Source: Nymphalis io
Lineage: Eukaryota; Arthropoda; Insecta; Lepidoptera; Nymphalidae
Direction: 5' to 3'
Length of the DNA stretch: 64,000 nucleotides
NCBI RefSeq assembly: GCF_905147045.1
Contig: NC_065895.1
Span: forward strand, 4,035,001 to 4,099,000
In this document: piece after piece, positions 10,259-20,519 of the stretch
How the letters are laid out: every line of letters begins with the position of its first letter
Position numbering within the stretch: the first letter of the stretch is position 1
Position numbers and translations under genes: made by a program
Notes under the pieces: model-generated
Told to the model about the DNA's origin: nothing
Seen by the model: the letters and a program-made list of their open reading frames with translations, nothing else
The model's database searches: none

Positions 10259-10315
<57 letters not shown>
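9980..10315 (+). mobile_element. S1 SINE, full length, 54-A tail
   Basis: The best S1 copy in the window. It has head CTGGTGGTAGGGC (weak A-box look), CCGGTTTGAAGGGTGAGTG (weak B-box look), AAGGTTGGTGGCGCATTGG, CACTTACCATCAGGTGGCCC, and the end CTTCCTATTCTAT followed by 54 uninterrupted A at 10262-10315. The long intact tail suggests recent insertion. No target duplication could be confirmed. A lysine-rich reading of the tail is not a gene. Confidence 0.93.
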
Positions 10316-10320
<5 letters not shown>

Positions 10321-10784
10321 ACATATTTTGTTATTTATTTATTACTAGACCATGAAATTAGCTCTTTTCACGTGGGTAATTTATTTAAAGCCGGTGAAAT
10401 TACCGCTACTTATATGATAACATTATGTGCAAAAACCTTCTCCAAAACGTGTAGCATCTTTTGAATTAAGTTTTATGTATAATATTGCTTTTGTAGTTTT
10501 TTTAGTTAGGCATTTAACAGGATATTCGTTGCCGGTTAGAGGAATAACACGATTATAAACATAAAACACAACATGAAACACAAAAACATAGAAAGCAAGG
10601 ACATTTTACAAACGATTAATTTGATTCGGAATAAATTACTTTTCAAATAACATAAACATGAATTAACGATTTATTATTTCAAACACACGAACACGACAAG
10701 ATCATATTAATTAATATAAATCTTAAATACTATCAATTAAATCACTCAATAAAATACGTAGAAACTTATATATGCGTGTTATAT
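10316..10784. other. AT-rich DNA, no gene seen
   Basis: Nothing recognisable between two SINE copies. Confidence 0.5.
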
Positions 10785-10814
10785 TATAACTGGCTTTGTA
10801 CAGGCCTCTCTGGT
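10785..10814 (+). mobile_element. S1 SINE, 5' half (split by LINE-R)
   Basis: CTGGCTTTGTACAGGCCTCTCTGG aligns with the S1 head (GGGCTTTGTGCAAGCTCGTCTGG). The SINE resumes after the LINE-R fragment at 11289. Confidence 0.7.
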
Positions 10815-11288
10815 TCCGGCTGCTTCGGTAAGTACCTGCACAAGATAGCACGGCGGGAAATGTCACCTTCCTGCCACGAGTGTGGTGCGCCAATCGACAC
10901 GGCGCAACACACCCTGACGGAGTGTGCCGCGTGGGGGCCCTAGAGGCTTTCTCTGGCGGCAGTTGTCGGCGGAGACCTCTCCTTGCCGAGCATCATCAAC
11001 GCGATGCTCGGAAGCGATGAGTGCTGGTCGGAAATGGTCTCCTTCTGTGATAATGTAATGTCGCAGAAGGAGGCCGCGGAGCGGGAGCGGGAAGAAAACG
11101 CCGCTGCAAACCTGCTCCGCCGAAGAAGACTGGGGAGAAGAATGAGGCGCTATGCGCACCTTCTCCCTCCGCCGCAATAGGCGTCGCTGGGACTAGGGGG
11201 TTCTCAGTACCCTGGTCAGGCCGCCCGTCAGAACGTCGCGGTAGCATGCGTAAGTGATCCCGTGGCGCTCCTCGTTATGATAAAAAAA
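10804..11288 (+). pseudogene. LINE-R copy 2: C-terminal RT tail and 3' end
   Basis: Plus-strand translation gives SGSGCFGKYLHKIARREMS, then the zinc knuckle CHECGAPIDTAQHTLTEC, then a TAG at 10941-10943 where GAG is expected. It continues GGDLSLPSIINAMLGSDE, MSQKEAAEREREENAA and a natural stop near 11178. This parallels copy 1 residue by residue. The 3' UTR follows, including GGTAGCATGCGTAAGTGATC, and ends in eight A. GCCTCTCTGG occurs at both edges, consistent with a 10-bp target duplication inside an S1 SINE. Heavy 5' truncation. Confidence 0.88.
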
Positions 11289-11425
11289 ACGCCTCTCTGG
11301 GTCCACCCCACTGATCAAATATTCAACCTCCAAATATCAAAACGTCGTATTGCTGTTCTAATTTGAAATATACATAAGTGAGCCGGGGTAATTATAGCAC
11401 AAGGGAAGTACTCGAAAAATATAAG
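11289..11425 (+). mobile_element. S1 SINE, continuation after LINE-R
   Basis: GCCTCTCTGGGTCCACCCCACTGATCAAATATTC matches the S1 block GTCTGGGTAGGTACCACCCACTCATCAGATATTC. The copy then runs through a diverged GTGAGCC...CACAAGGGA block and fades near 11425. Confidence 0.75.
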
Positions 11426-12289
11426 ACTTGACGAAAAATATAAGGTGTAATTACGGTGCATTTTTGGTATTCAAACTGGCACATCTTATCCTGCCAGTAT
11501 CTTGGTTGCGCAAAAGCTAAATAAATATATTTTTTTCCAACATATACGCAAGGTAAACACCATATTTGTCAATCGCTTAAAGTTTACATTTTATTATTAT
11601 TTCTGTGGTTCAACTCAACAGCTTTATCCCACATATATAATTATGATATTACACATCCATTATACGATCATTTTCTGATATTAAATAATCATGTCCAGTG
11701 TATGTGACAACAGGCTACGATAACTTATACTAAGCAACAAAACGGTTCAGCGCAAACAGACGATATTTTAATAATTTATTGTTATTAACCAATAAATAGT
11801 ATCTTTCGATTGTTTCCCTGTAATCAGATCAAGGACAGTCGTGATAAGAACAATCTTGATACTAAGGTCCGTGTAGGTGGTCGTAAAAACTATTTCAAAG
11901 CATTACGCCGCCCGCTACTTTTATTATTAGAATGAATGTGACATAGCTGAATGTTAAAAACAGCATTGATAAATTTAATAAGGCTTATGACTCCATAATA
12001 GATTATGTAGATGATAAAAAAATGTGGAATTTGGAAATGCGGAATGTGGAATTTTCTTTGCTTTTGTTTATACAAACTTTTGGATGTCAAGCTACTTTCA
12101 GCCAGTCATGAATTTAAGTGCAACGTTTGTATGTATAACTTTGGAGTAAAACATTTCTTTAAGTCATTTAATTGTAAAATTTTAATTATAGTATCCCACT
12201 CTTTATTATCAAACATAAAAAGAATAATACTAAGCTTTATTGTTTGCCGCATGAATAACTTGTCTTAGTCTAATACCTAAGCGCTGGAT
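11426..12289. other. AT-rich DNA, no gene seen
   Basis: No motif or repeat family recognised. The short open frames at about 11890-12268 are AT-rich and featureless. Confidence 0.5.
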
Positions 12290-12405
12290 ATATCGCAAAG
12301 CAGTACTTAGTATTATTGTGTTCCGGTTCGAAGGGTGAGTGAGCCGTTGTTATTACAGGCACAAGGGACATAACATCTTAGTTCTTAAGGTTGGCGATGT
12401 AACAT
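12290..12405 (+). mobile_element. S1 SINE fragment
   Basis: Central S1 part: CAGTACTTAGTATTATTGTG, CCGGTTCGAAGGGTGAGTG, CACAAGGGACATAACATC, AAGGTTGGCG. Both ends are missing. Confidence 0.85.
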
Positions 12406-13134
12406 TACGTCAACTACGTACGGCTGCAGATCTTTTCAATGCCTTGCAGTTCTTTGGTAAAAAGGTGACAGGGGAACCAAATTAAATAGTTCTTGAGCAC
12501 ACTTTCCTAAATATATCATGTAGAATACCGACAAACAGGCAACCTTACGACGGTGTTCTAAGTTCTGGAATTCTGTAGACCAGTGTCTGGTTACCAATGA
12601 GCCTTAAATTATACTAAAGGATCTCTTGAATATTTGAAGTACATTTGATATTTAATACTTAATATTATAAAAGCGACTTATCTTGAAGGCAAACTTTAAA
12701 CTCACAAGAGAAATGATTTAGTAGAGTCATGTAAAGCTTGGTCAGGACATTTCAATGTTAATATTAGAAACATTTTATTTAATTGCTTAGACTTATAACC
12801 CAAGAATTTTATTACAGTAATAAATAATTCACTAGTACAAGGTCTGCGATAAAAATATCTATTATTCTTAGATACTATCATTTTTTTGTTATAATTATTG
12901 CAGTTCACGTTTTATAAAAATCAGGAAATAATTCTTGGAGTATTTTTTTAAATATACAAAAAATATACAACAAGCACGCGTTTCTAAATTAAATCATTAT
13001 ATTTGTGTGATTGTGATACATCCATACTATATTAATTAAAATTTTCCCAATGGAGTTGGGCAGGACCATCTAGATGAAACATTTATCCTTACAAGCTGAT
13101 TAAACATTTATCCTTAGTCTAAGCATTAATACTT
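12406..13134. other. AT-rich DNA, no gene seen
   Basis: Nothing recognisable apart from short homopolymer runs. Confidence 0.5.
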
Positions 13135-13212
13135 ATTATACTGTGTTCTCGTTTGAAAGGTGAGGGAGTCCATAATTTCAGACCCAAGGGATATAATACC
13201 TTACTTATAAGT
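13135..13212 (+). mobile_element. S1 SINE fragment, diverged
   Basis: Retains ACTGTGTTCTCGTTTGAAAG, GTGAGGGAGTCC and CCAAGGGATATAATACCTTA in S1 order, with many changes. Confidence 0.6.
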
Positions 13213-13294
13213 TGTTTTTTCTTGAAGTTCCAGTGTCAATAATTATTATAACTTTTTGAACTTACAGGGTTATTTTTTTTAAAGAATAATAAAA

Positions 13295-13468
13295 ATTATC
13301 TTCTTATTAAAATTTACTAATAATCGTATTAACCCCTCCAATTAAATCCAGTAAAGCTTTTGCTAGGAGTGACGACAATAGCCCAAGTGATCAGGATCGA
13401 ACCTGCGACTTTTACATCGGCGGCCCGTTAACTATTGCCCTGTTAACGCTTTGTTCCATTAGCTCCTA
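13295..13468 (-). mobile_element. S5 SINE, tRNA-like head
   Basis: On the minus strand there is a tRNA-like head ending in the B-box GGTTCGATCCTG. It is followed by CACTTGGGCTATTGTCGTCA, CTCCTAGCAAAAGCTTTACT and TTAATTGGAGGGGTTAATAC, a body I associate with a dispersed lepidopteran SINE. One copy only. It is too diverged to be a functional tRNA. Confidence 0.65.
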
Positions 13469-13821
13469 AAGTTAATTTGGGTTTAAGTAAATTTATTATT
13501 TTCATTAGAATTAATATTCACTTGCAGACTAAAACTTAAAAATGTGTTATATTAAAGTAACTAGAAATATTTCTTTTAATCTAGGGCTTCAATGCTATAT
13601 GCCAGATATAAAAACTTAACTTTTCAAACAGTAGCAAATTTTTACCAATACAGGTATGTACAGTTGTACACAATATGTATGTATCTTTGAGTCTACTTAC
13701 TTCTTTTTCATCTAAGTTTTTTGTAGTACAGAATGAAAATTAAAAATGTATTTCTATTAGTACAGTGAAGCGAATAATTCACTAGCGAAAAGTTAAATAC
13801 TTTTATATGTTTTATATTTTT

Positions 13822-13926
13822 AAGACCGGCAACTCACCTGCAATCCCTTGGGTGTTTCAGGTGTCCATGAGCTGTGGTAATCAACTTTTATCAGATGAGC
13901 ATCCTGCTAATTTGATTTACATAAAA
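13822..13926 (+). mobile_element. LINE/SINE 3'-end fragment, diverged
   Basis: Matches a 3'-end pattern common in lepidopteran retroelements: CCGGCAACTCACCTGCAA, GGTGTTTCAGGTGTCCATG, GGTAATCA...ATCAGATGAGC, then an A-run. It resembles the S1/LINE-J 3' motif but is more degraded. The parent element is not identified. Confidence 0.5.
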
Positions 13927-14486
13927 AAATAATATAAAATTATAGTCCGAAATATAACGTCCGTGCCTTATTCCTAATGAAACGAGATATTTCAAAGAGA
14001 TAATGAAAGTATTTATTTCTTAAACTTGAATATTATAATATAAATTTAGTATGAATATGAAAACTTTTACACGTAACTTTGTTAATAAAATCAAGTGGAA
14101 AACTTATAATAAGCTTTTGAACTCAAGCAAAATGAAATACTTACTCGTAGTTTATGTGTTTAGCAAAACTTTTAAAACAAAAACATATTAATTATTAAGG
14201 TATAAATACTAAATATGAAAAAAATACGTCTATGTTATTATAACTATACTTTAATAAATATTTAAATTTTAATTCAAATAAAATACTAAAGTCTGCAACG
14301 GGACAACCGAGGCCCCAAAGCAGAGATGTTTGCGCTGCTTCGCTAGAGAACTCCAGTATTACTTGAAGCAGTATATTAGCTCATAGACTCTCGCGTCTAT
14401 TATATATATTGGTTTGAATATCCAAGGGCGACAGGTACTCTAAGACAATTGCAACCACGTAGGATATCGTGCAATATCCCTGAACT
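13927..14486. other. AT-rich DNA with an unassigned GC-richer patch
   Basis: Mostly AT-rich. At 14290-14490 the composition rises (GGGACAACCGAGGCCCC) with no motif I can name. This patch is the landing site of the S3 SINE next to it. Confidence 0.4.
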
Positions 14487-14494
14487 ATGCGGAT

Positions 14495-14875
14495 CTGGTA
14501 ATAGTAATAATGTCCTCCAGACCGATTTCGGCCACGGCGACCAATGTCAAGAGAGATTAACCAACTACGCAGGAGATATTATAGTGCACAAGTATGTGCG
14601 CAAACACAGGTGCACTCTCTATTCCCTAACTCTCATAATCCGATGGGACGGCAATCCGACACGACCGGAAAGAGTTCAAGCGCAGGACCAACGGCTTTAC
14701 GTGCTTTACGAGGCACAGGAGTGTACACACTTCCAACTTCCAGGCTCCGGGCTGCTACTGAGAATTTTCTGACAGAAGAACCCAATAACTTTTTATTGGC
14801 CCGACCTGGGAATTGAACCCAGGACCTCCGGGTCTGCGGCCTTATATCAAGCCATTAGACCAACGAGGCAGTCAA
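14495..14875 (-). mobile_element. S3 SINE, near full length
   Basis: On the minus strand: head TGCCTCGTTGGTCTAATGGC (A-box region), CCGCAGACCCGGAGGTCCTG, B-box GGGTTCAATTCC, TTTTTCTGTCAGAAAATTCTC, GTGTACACTCCTGTGCCTCG, and tail GGCCGAAATCGGTCTGGAGG followed by an ATT-type repeat. ATGCGGAT at 14487-14494 and 14876-14883 flanks it as a probable 8-bp target duplication. The plus-strand open frames here are SINE sequence, not genes. Confidence 0.88.
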
Positions 14876-14881
14876 ATGCGG

Positions 14882-15178
14882 ATTTTTTTTTTTTTTATAG
14901 AATAGGAAGGCGGACGAGCATATGGGCCACCTGATGGTAAGTGGTCACCAACGCTCTTAGACATTAGCATTGTAAGAAATGTCAACCATCGCTTACATAT
15001 CCAATGCGCCACCAACCTTGGGAACTAAGATTTTATGTCCCTTGTGCCTGTAATTACACTGGCTCACTCACCCTTCAAACCGGAACAAAACAATATCAAG
15101 TATTGCTGTTTTGCGGTAGAATATCTGATGAGTGGGTGGTACCTACCCAGACGAGCTTGCACAAAGCCCTACCACCAG
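14882..15178 (-). mobile_element. S1 SINE, full length
   Basis: Reverse complement of the S1 consensus from the poly(T) at 14882-14894 to CTACCACCAG at about 15178, in the full order of blocks. It abuts the S3 SINE; its tail begins within the S3 target duplication. Confidence 0.92.
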
Positions 15179-16306
15179 TAATTTATTACTATAACAGCAA
15201 ACTTCAATCCTCATTCTCTCGAAATTAGGCAGCAGGCATGCATGGCACCCGGTAGCTTTTGAATCCGAAGGACTAGGCGCTTAGGGAGCCCTAATGACGG
15301 TCCAAGGTAAAGCCAAGACCAAAATATAATAGACGAGAAAACAATTGACAACGAAGGTTTACTTATGTGTACCAAGGATTAAATATAATTCACTTGAAAA
15401 ATTCTAAACTAATTGACAAAAATAACAAATGCGATTGGATCCACTGTATTATGAAACGGTGAAATTAAAACTAATTAACAAATAATAAAATTTAAAATAA
15501 TTAATAAAATTTATGATTTGCAGACTACGGAAATATTTTGTTCTTTGCAATTCAGGTTGACAATTATATATAAAAGTAAGAATAAGCAATCATTTCGTCG
15601 TAAAACTCGATCGTTGTCGTTTACTTTTTATTAAACAATATAAATATATTACAGATGTTTCTCAATAGAAAATTACCTCGTAGATAATGTTTTGTGTAAC
15701 CGCATAACTGAAAAATTTGTAAGCCAAACGTGAGAAGAATCGTTGCAAAAAGTCAAACAACAGATCTAATTTACGTAAAATAGTCTCGACGACAATTGTT
15801 CTGACATTAAATTTGTTTTTTTATTTATAACAGTTCTGACAGAAATAACCTAGGGTCTTACAAAACACATAATAAGGCGTATTGGATCACGGTAAACGTT
15901 TTATAATATCACAAACTAATCGTAGCAAATCAAATACGGACATAGAATTACATTACATATGTAATACTGAATACAATGATTGGTCCTCAGGCATAATAAA
16001 TGTAATAAGGAAAATTATGTTATTCAATAGACGCGGTTTCGTTCACGATTTTGCCATACATTGTGACTGCCTTCCGAACACTGTTATAATTAGCAACTAA
16101 ATGAACACATCCATAATAATTTAAGTAACTTATTGCTTCCACTGGTGATTTGGATGATTAATTTTTCGCCTAGAAAATCGGAATTGCGATTCACTCTAGC
16201 CGTATTAGTTATTTTAAACTGTAAATATCTTATTAAGTTCTAAAGACTTTAGATCTAAATAACAAACAATGCGTACATATTGAATTTATGGAAATATTTA
16301 CGGCAA

Positions 16307-16309
<3 letters not shown>
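15179..16309. other. AT-rich DNA, no gene seen
   Basis: A GC-richer stretch at 15225-15330 (GGCACCCGGTAGC...) is unassigned. The rest is AT-rich without motifs. Confidence 0.45.

Positions 16310-16338
<29 letters not shown>
16310..16338. repeat. TA microsatellite
   Basis: About 14 AT units. Confidence 0.9.
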
Positions 16339-16367
16339 CTATACGATCACTAGTATTGTATTGAGTA

Positions 16368-16403
16368 TTTTTTTATAGAATAGGTAGGCCGATGAACGTA
16401 TGA
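16368..16403 (-). mobile_element. S1 SINE 3'-end stub
   Basis: TTTTTTATAGAATAGGTAGG followed by CCGATGAACGTATG corresponds to the reverse complement of the S1 3' end only. Confidence 0.6.
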
Positions 16404-16749
16404 CGTACGACCTGAAATACTATACCATAAATATACACAAATTAAAAAAGTATATTGTCTCCGTTTAAAAATTTGTCAATTTGAAATATTATAAACAAAC
16501 ACGCCGAGTGATATTTTTTTATATATAGGTTGATCATGGAGAAATGTTTCTACGCAGATATCTTGTAATTTTCTCTTGCGACATTGCTTATCGTGATATA
16601 TTAAAGGATATCGATCGCATTATAACTTGATTTTTTTTTCAATTGAAGTCACGATAGCGCTGAGATCATTCTATACTAAGAAAACAATTACTGAATTAGA
16701 AGATTGTAGATAGTATGACTATTGTTTGCATTGAAATATATTTTAAAAC

Positions 16750-16945
16750 CGAGATGGCTCAGTAGACGTAGACTTTGACGATAGTTTTAAATTTGAAACC
16801 GGGCCATTAATACAGTCTATTTCCTTAATTCGGTATTTTTATAAGAAAACATATTGAGTGAAAGTCTACCACCGACCAGAATTGGAGCACCGTAACGGAA
16901 TATGCTCCAAATTTTTCGTTGACATGAGACATTGGTCTAGCACTA
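16750..16945 (+). mobile_element. S2 SINE, strongly diverged
   Basis: The head ACCGAGATGGCTCAGTAG corresponds to the S2 A-box region. A degraded B-box (TTTGAAACCGGGCC) and the block ACCGACCAGAATTGGAGCAC...GGAATATGCTCCAAA follow in S2 order. Confidence 0.6.
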
Positions 16946-18315
16946 GAACATTTGACATGTAAATACTTAATATAATATTACACTTTAATGTTAAAACTAC
17001 TTAATACTGTGCACCGAAGTTTTTTTTTTTTGGAAAGCATCTGCTTTCCAAAAAAAAAGAACAAATTTATGACAGACAGGCTGTTCATAAACATTGCTAT
17101 TATGTAATTAATATAAAAATATATTAAGTTAAAAAAAAAACTTATTATTTTGACAAAAGAGTAACCACGGAGTTATTTGCGGGTTTTTCTCTGCAGCATC
17201 TATATTCCGAACCGGCGGTACCTTTACATTATATTTAATACTATTAGAGTGTTTACAATGTGATCAAAACATTTTAGACTAAAAACATCGTATTAATTTA
17301 ATAAGTTGCGACAGGTAAACAACCTGTAGTAGATAATATATACATAAATGTACATATCATCAAAATAATGGGTTCTACTTTCAAAATCGTACTTTCGAAT
17401 AGAATTATTTTTCTGCATAAAAATTTGCCATATGTTTGATAAGACAACATTATATATGTATAATTATCTTTCATAAATTACAACGTTTTATATATTTTTT
17501 TTAGTTATGATGTTCCGGATCGAGAGGCATGAATTTTAATCTAGTTTTATAACGAAACTGCCGTTAAAATGTTGCTTTAAGTAATTTAGTACAAACTTAT
17601 ATTACATACATACATACATATTACAAAATTAGAACTGAAAATATGTGTTTTAATACAATTTCGTTTGAGGAAAACCACAATATAAAAAATTTCAAAATAA
17701 TTGTAAGTGTTGAAGACAACACAAAATAAAATGAATGAATAAAAAATGAAACATTGAGATGAAATCTAAACAAAACAATGACAATTCTACAGCAAAACAT
17801 TGACGAGCCTTTTTAGGGGTAATTATACATATTCATAATTCACCACTTATTTCATAGTTCTGGAATATGCAATCCATACACTCTGTTGCAGGATGAATTT
17901 GTATACAAAGGAAACTGCAAAAATACGTTTGACTTGTAAGGGCCACATTATTCGCAAATATGATGTAGACATATGCATTAAACAATAGCTGGCTGAGTAA
18001 ATTGATCACTAGACGTGATATGGTTCGTTATGTGACTTAATGATATTAGTAAAACTTTTATTTACCTCTACAAATATTTTCCGTGTCTTTTATGTATATT
18101 TTTTTTAATTTAATTGAATTTAGCAGCTTGATGTGTCTGCATTTTATTTCCAGATAGCATCACAATCGGAATTTCAGGGTTACTATTTGCTTTCTGTCTT
18201 TTTTTTTGTTCGTGACTTCTTTATCGTTGTGTGCCAATTGTCTTCTTTATGACAATGTTAATTGTAAAAGTAAGATTCAGGATTCATAGGCTGGTCAGGG
18301 TGGTATGCCACCTTG
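16946..18315. other. AT-rich DNA, no gene seen
   Basis: Contains the palindrome at 17020-17058 and a short CATA repeat at about 17606-17622. Nothing else is recognisable. Confidence 0.45.
17020..17058. repeat. Near-perfect palindrome with 2-nt centre
   Basis: A T-run plus GGAAAGCA, then TC, then TGCTTTCC plus an A-run. The arms are 17 bp or more. It could be the collapsed remains of a transposon with terminal repeats or a self-priming product. It fits no family I know. Confidence 0.85.
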
Positions 18316-18603
18316 TCAATAACAGGTCATCTCTAGTATGTCATTGTATGATTGTAATCCAGAATCTCCTTGATTGTCGAAATTAGTCGCATACGCCTCC
18401 TTATCAGTCACCACGTTGTCACTGTTATCGGAGTTATATACGATGTTCTTCGTGTGATGCGTTTTTGTAACCACCACATAGGATACACATACGATTAAAT
18501 TTAAACAAACTACATTCAAATCACGTATATTCTTTTCAATCCAAATATTTTTATAATAAGAAACTTTAAACATAACAAATGATACATTTTTAACACCAGT
18601 ATT
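18316..18603 (-). CDS. Unassigned small open frame, possible exon or gene relic
   Basis: The minus-strand frame is open from just upstream of Met at 18573 to a TGA at 18316, 85 residues from that Met. The N-terminal part is basic and aromatic (FKVSYYKNIWIEKNIR). A hydrophobic stretch NVVCLNLIVCVSYVVV sits at about residues 20-35, and an acidic, polar C-terminus follows (NSDNSDNVVTDKEAY, then NQGDSGLQSYNDILEM). A single membrane segment with a polar tail would fit this, as inference. Base composition is less AT-biased than its surroundings. An overlapping frame upstream (to 18713) also stays open, so a frameshifted relic is possible. No homologue recognised. It may be chance. Confidence 0.2.
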   Translation of the reverse strand, partial: NTGVKNVSFVMFKVSYYKNIWIEKNIRDLNVVCLNLIVCVSYVVVTKTHHTKNIVYNSDNSDNVVTDKEAYATNFDNQGDSGLQSYNDILEMTCY

Positions 18604-18739
18604 CCAGGAAGAATGTTCAATTTAAGTCGGAAACTTAGTGTCATAAATTTATCTTTACTTCTCGCGTTTAAACAATATTTATCACTTTCACAAACAATCC
18701 CAGATACAGCCAAGCGTTTTTGAACTTTGTTTTATTGTA

Positions 18740-19114
18740 TTAGGTCCTTACATATGAAATTGGCGTTTTGTACGGGAGGAATATAAAGTCAATTTTTTTT
18801 TTTGTAAAATATATTTAATTAATCAAAGTATGTACACATCATTAATCCTTCGAGCTGTTTCTGCAGCACTGGTGCCACGGTAGAAATCGTACTCGTAGAT
18901 ATACCGATATTTCATGTTTTTCATTGTGCGGTAATAAACGACGCCAAAGAAAAAAATAATGAGGAAAATACAAATGAATGACTGTTTTCAAAACTTAAAT
19001 GTACCAACTAAATGAATTTATAAATTTGAATTTGGAATTCTTAACCAAAGAGGAGATATTTCAGATCGATGTGGTCAATACGACAAAACGCTAATTTCAT
19101 ATGTAAGGAGCTAA
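18740..19114 (-). mobile_element. Internally deleted mariner-type transposon (375 bp)
   Basis: Terminal inverted repeats of about 32 bp: the left end TTAGGTCCTTACATATGAAA continues TTGGCGTTTTGT, and the right end is its complement with two mismatches. TA dinucleotides flank both ends (18738-18739 and 19115-19116), the mariner/Tc1 target duplication. Inside, the minus strand encodes the start of a mariner transposase. Full mariners are about 1.3 kb, so roughly 0.9 kb has been lost. It could move only with transposase from elsewhere. Confidence 0.9.
18823..18924 (-). pseudogene. Mariner transposase N-terminal stub
   Basis: 33 codons from ATG at 18924 to TGA at 18823. Residues 10-31, YEYDFYRGTSAAETARRIND plus VY, match the first helix-turn-helix region of mariner transposases (form Y-F-KG-SAAE-AR-I---YG). 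After VY the frame runs two codons into an AT-rich deletion junction. The second DNA-binding helix set and the DDD catalytic domain are gone. Confidence 0.85.
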
Positions 19115-19149
19115 TATTACACTTTATATCTTAGTTAAACGAAATGATG

Positions 19150-19462
19150 TCGGTCATCACCGATTTCGGTGATGGCGGAAATATACATGAGAGGCAAACC
19201 AACTGCGCTGGCCATATTACAGTGCAAAAGTGTGCAAACGCAACTACACTCTTAATTCTCTCACTCTCAAAATTCGATGGGACGGCAAATCGGATACGAT
19301 CAGGAAAAGCTTAGGAACGGCTTACGTTTTCCAAAGTACAGGAGCGTAAATAGCCAACTTCAAGCTCCAGGCTACCACTAAACAGCTTCACCCAAGAATT
19401 AAACCCAGAACCTCGAGATCTGCTACTCACTAAGCTAGTCGATAGACCAACGATTCTGTCGA
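19150..19462 (-). mobile_element. S3 SINE, diverged
   Basis: Reverse complement of S3: CCGATTTCGGTGATGGCGG, AGGCAAACCAACTGCGC, CTCTCACTCTCAAAATTCGA, GATACGATCAGGAAAAGC, and the head complement GATAGACCAACGATTCTGTC. All blocks are in order with scattered changes. Confidence 0.82.
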
Positions 19463-20084
19463 GAATAAACATTATACAGACGATTTAATATTCCGTGAAA
19501 CGACTCATAATGCGACTACGATTTGAATTAGATCAATTTGTATAACGTCCGCGTTATATCTGGATTCACTTTCGTTTAGCATCTGAATGTCGATCACGGA
19601 CTATTGATTAGAAACTGCCACACCGAATCACACGTGATGTCACTGGTTCGCTATGCATCTGTTACCCGCATTACATGATTTTACAAGGAATAATAAATCT
19701 GTTTAGAAGAAACTTTCTTGTTATATTTATTCGTATTACATTACGTTTTAGAAGCGCTTATTGTACGTGCTGCGTTTTGATTGCTTTTGTTTTACTTTCT
19801 ACGGTGTATGTATTATAATAAATTTAATTATGTATAAATCCGGTAAGATAAATTTTGCTTAAATATAAGTTTGTTTTCTAAGTTATAATGTAAGCTATTA
19901 AATCACTTACTTCAGGGAAAAGGCCCCGTCTCCTTTAGAATTTTTCCACTATAATTCTCCAATGCCGATTTTGTCTATTAACTATTATATATTCAAAATT
20001 CGTTTTCTGTAATTTTCGGTCCTGAAATATGAGATTAATAAACAATAAATACTATAATTTAAATACGTTTTCAAAAAAAAAAAA
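19463..20084. other. AT-rich DNA, no gene seen
   Basis: No motif recognised. Confidence 0.5.
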
Positions 20085-20250
20085 TATCTTAACCCCGAAG
20101 GATATTTTGAAGATACTCTCTAAAATTTGATTGCGTGAGCACTCCGCTTATCTCGGCTGACCTTCTCAATCCATGGAGGACATAAGCGCAGGAATCTGCT
20201 GAGTAACATTCCAGCGAGCATGAATCGTCGGAGTCTAGTGTTATTTTTTG
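20085..20250 (-). other. GC-elevated patch with a 54-codon open frame
   Basis: On the minus strand a stop-free frame of about 54 codons ends at a TAA near 20090. It reads LDSDDSCSLECYSADSCAYV, then LHGLRRSAEISGVLTQSNFR and EYLQNILRG. Base composition is clearly less AT-rich than the flanks. There is no Met start and no pyrimidine-rich splice acceptor before it. It could be a decayed exon or a fragment of an unrecognised transposon protein. Confidence 0.3.
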
Positions 20251-20263
20251 TGATTATTACGTG

Positions 20264-20519
20264 GTTTAATTTTTTTCATAGAATAGGTAGGCCAGATAAT
20301 TAAACATTGGCATTGTAAGAAATGTTAACCATCGCTTACATTGCCAATGCCCCACCAACCTTGGGAAGTAAGATGTTATGTCCCTTGTGCCTGTAATCGC
20401 TCTGGCTCACAGCCTTCAAACCGAAACACAACAATACCAAGTACTTCTGTTTTGCGGCAGAATATTTGATGAGTGGTTAGTACCTACCCAGACGAGCTTG
20501 CACAAAGCCCTACCACCAG
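20264..20519 (-). mobile_element. S1 SINE
   Basis: Reverse complement of S1 from TTTTTTTCATAGAATAGGTA to CTACCACCAGTA. An internal deletion removes the segment that carries the CATCAGGTGGCCC motif. Confidence 0.88.

Noticed and set aside
9980..10315. Target duplication for the full-length S1 copy
   Set aside because: No convincing repeated word at the two edges could be found by eye.
10143..10355. Open frame with a long lysine run
   Set aside because: It is the S1 poly(A) tail translated.
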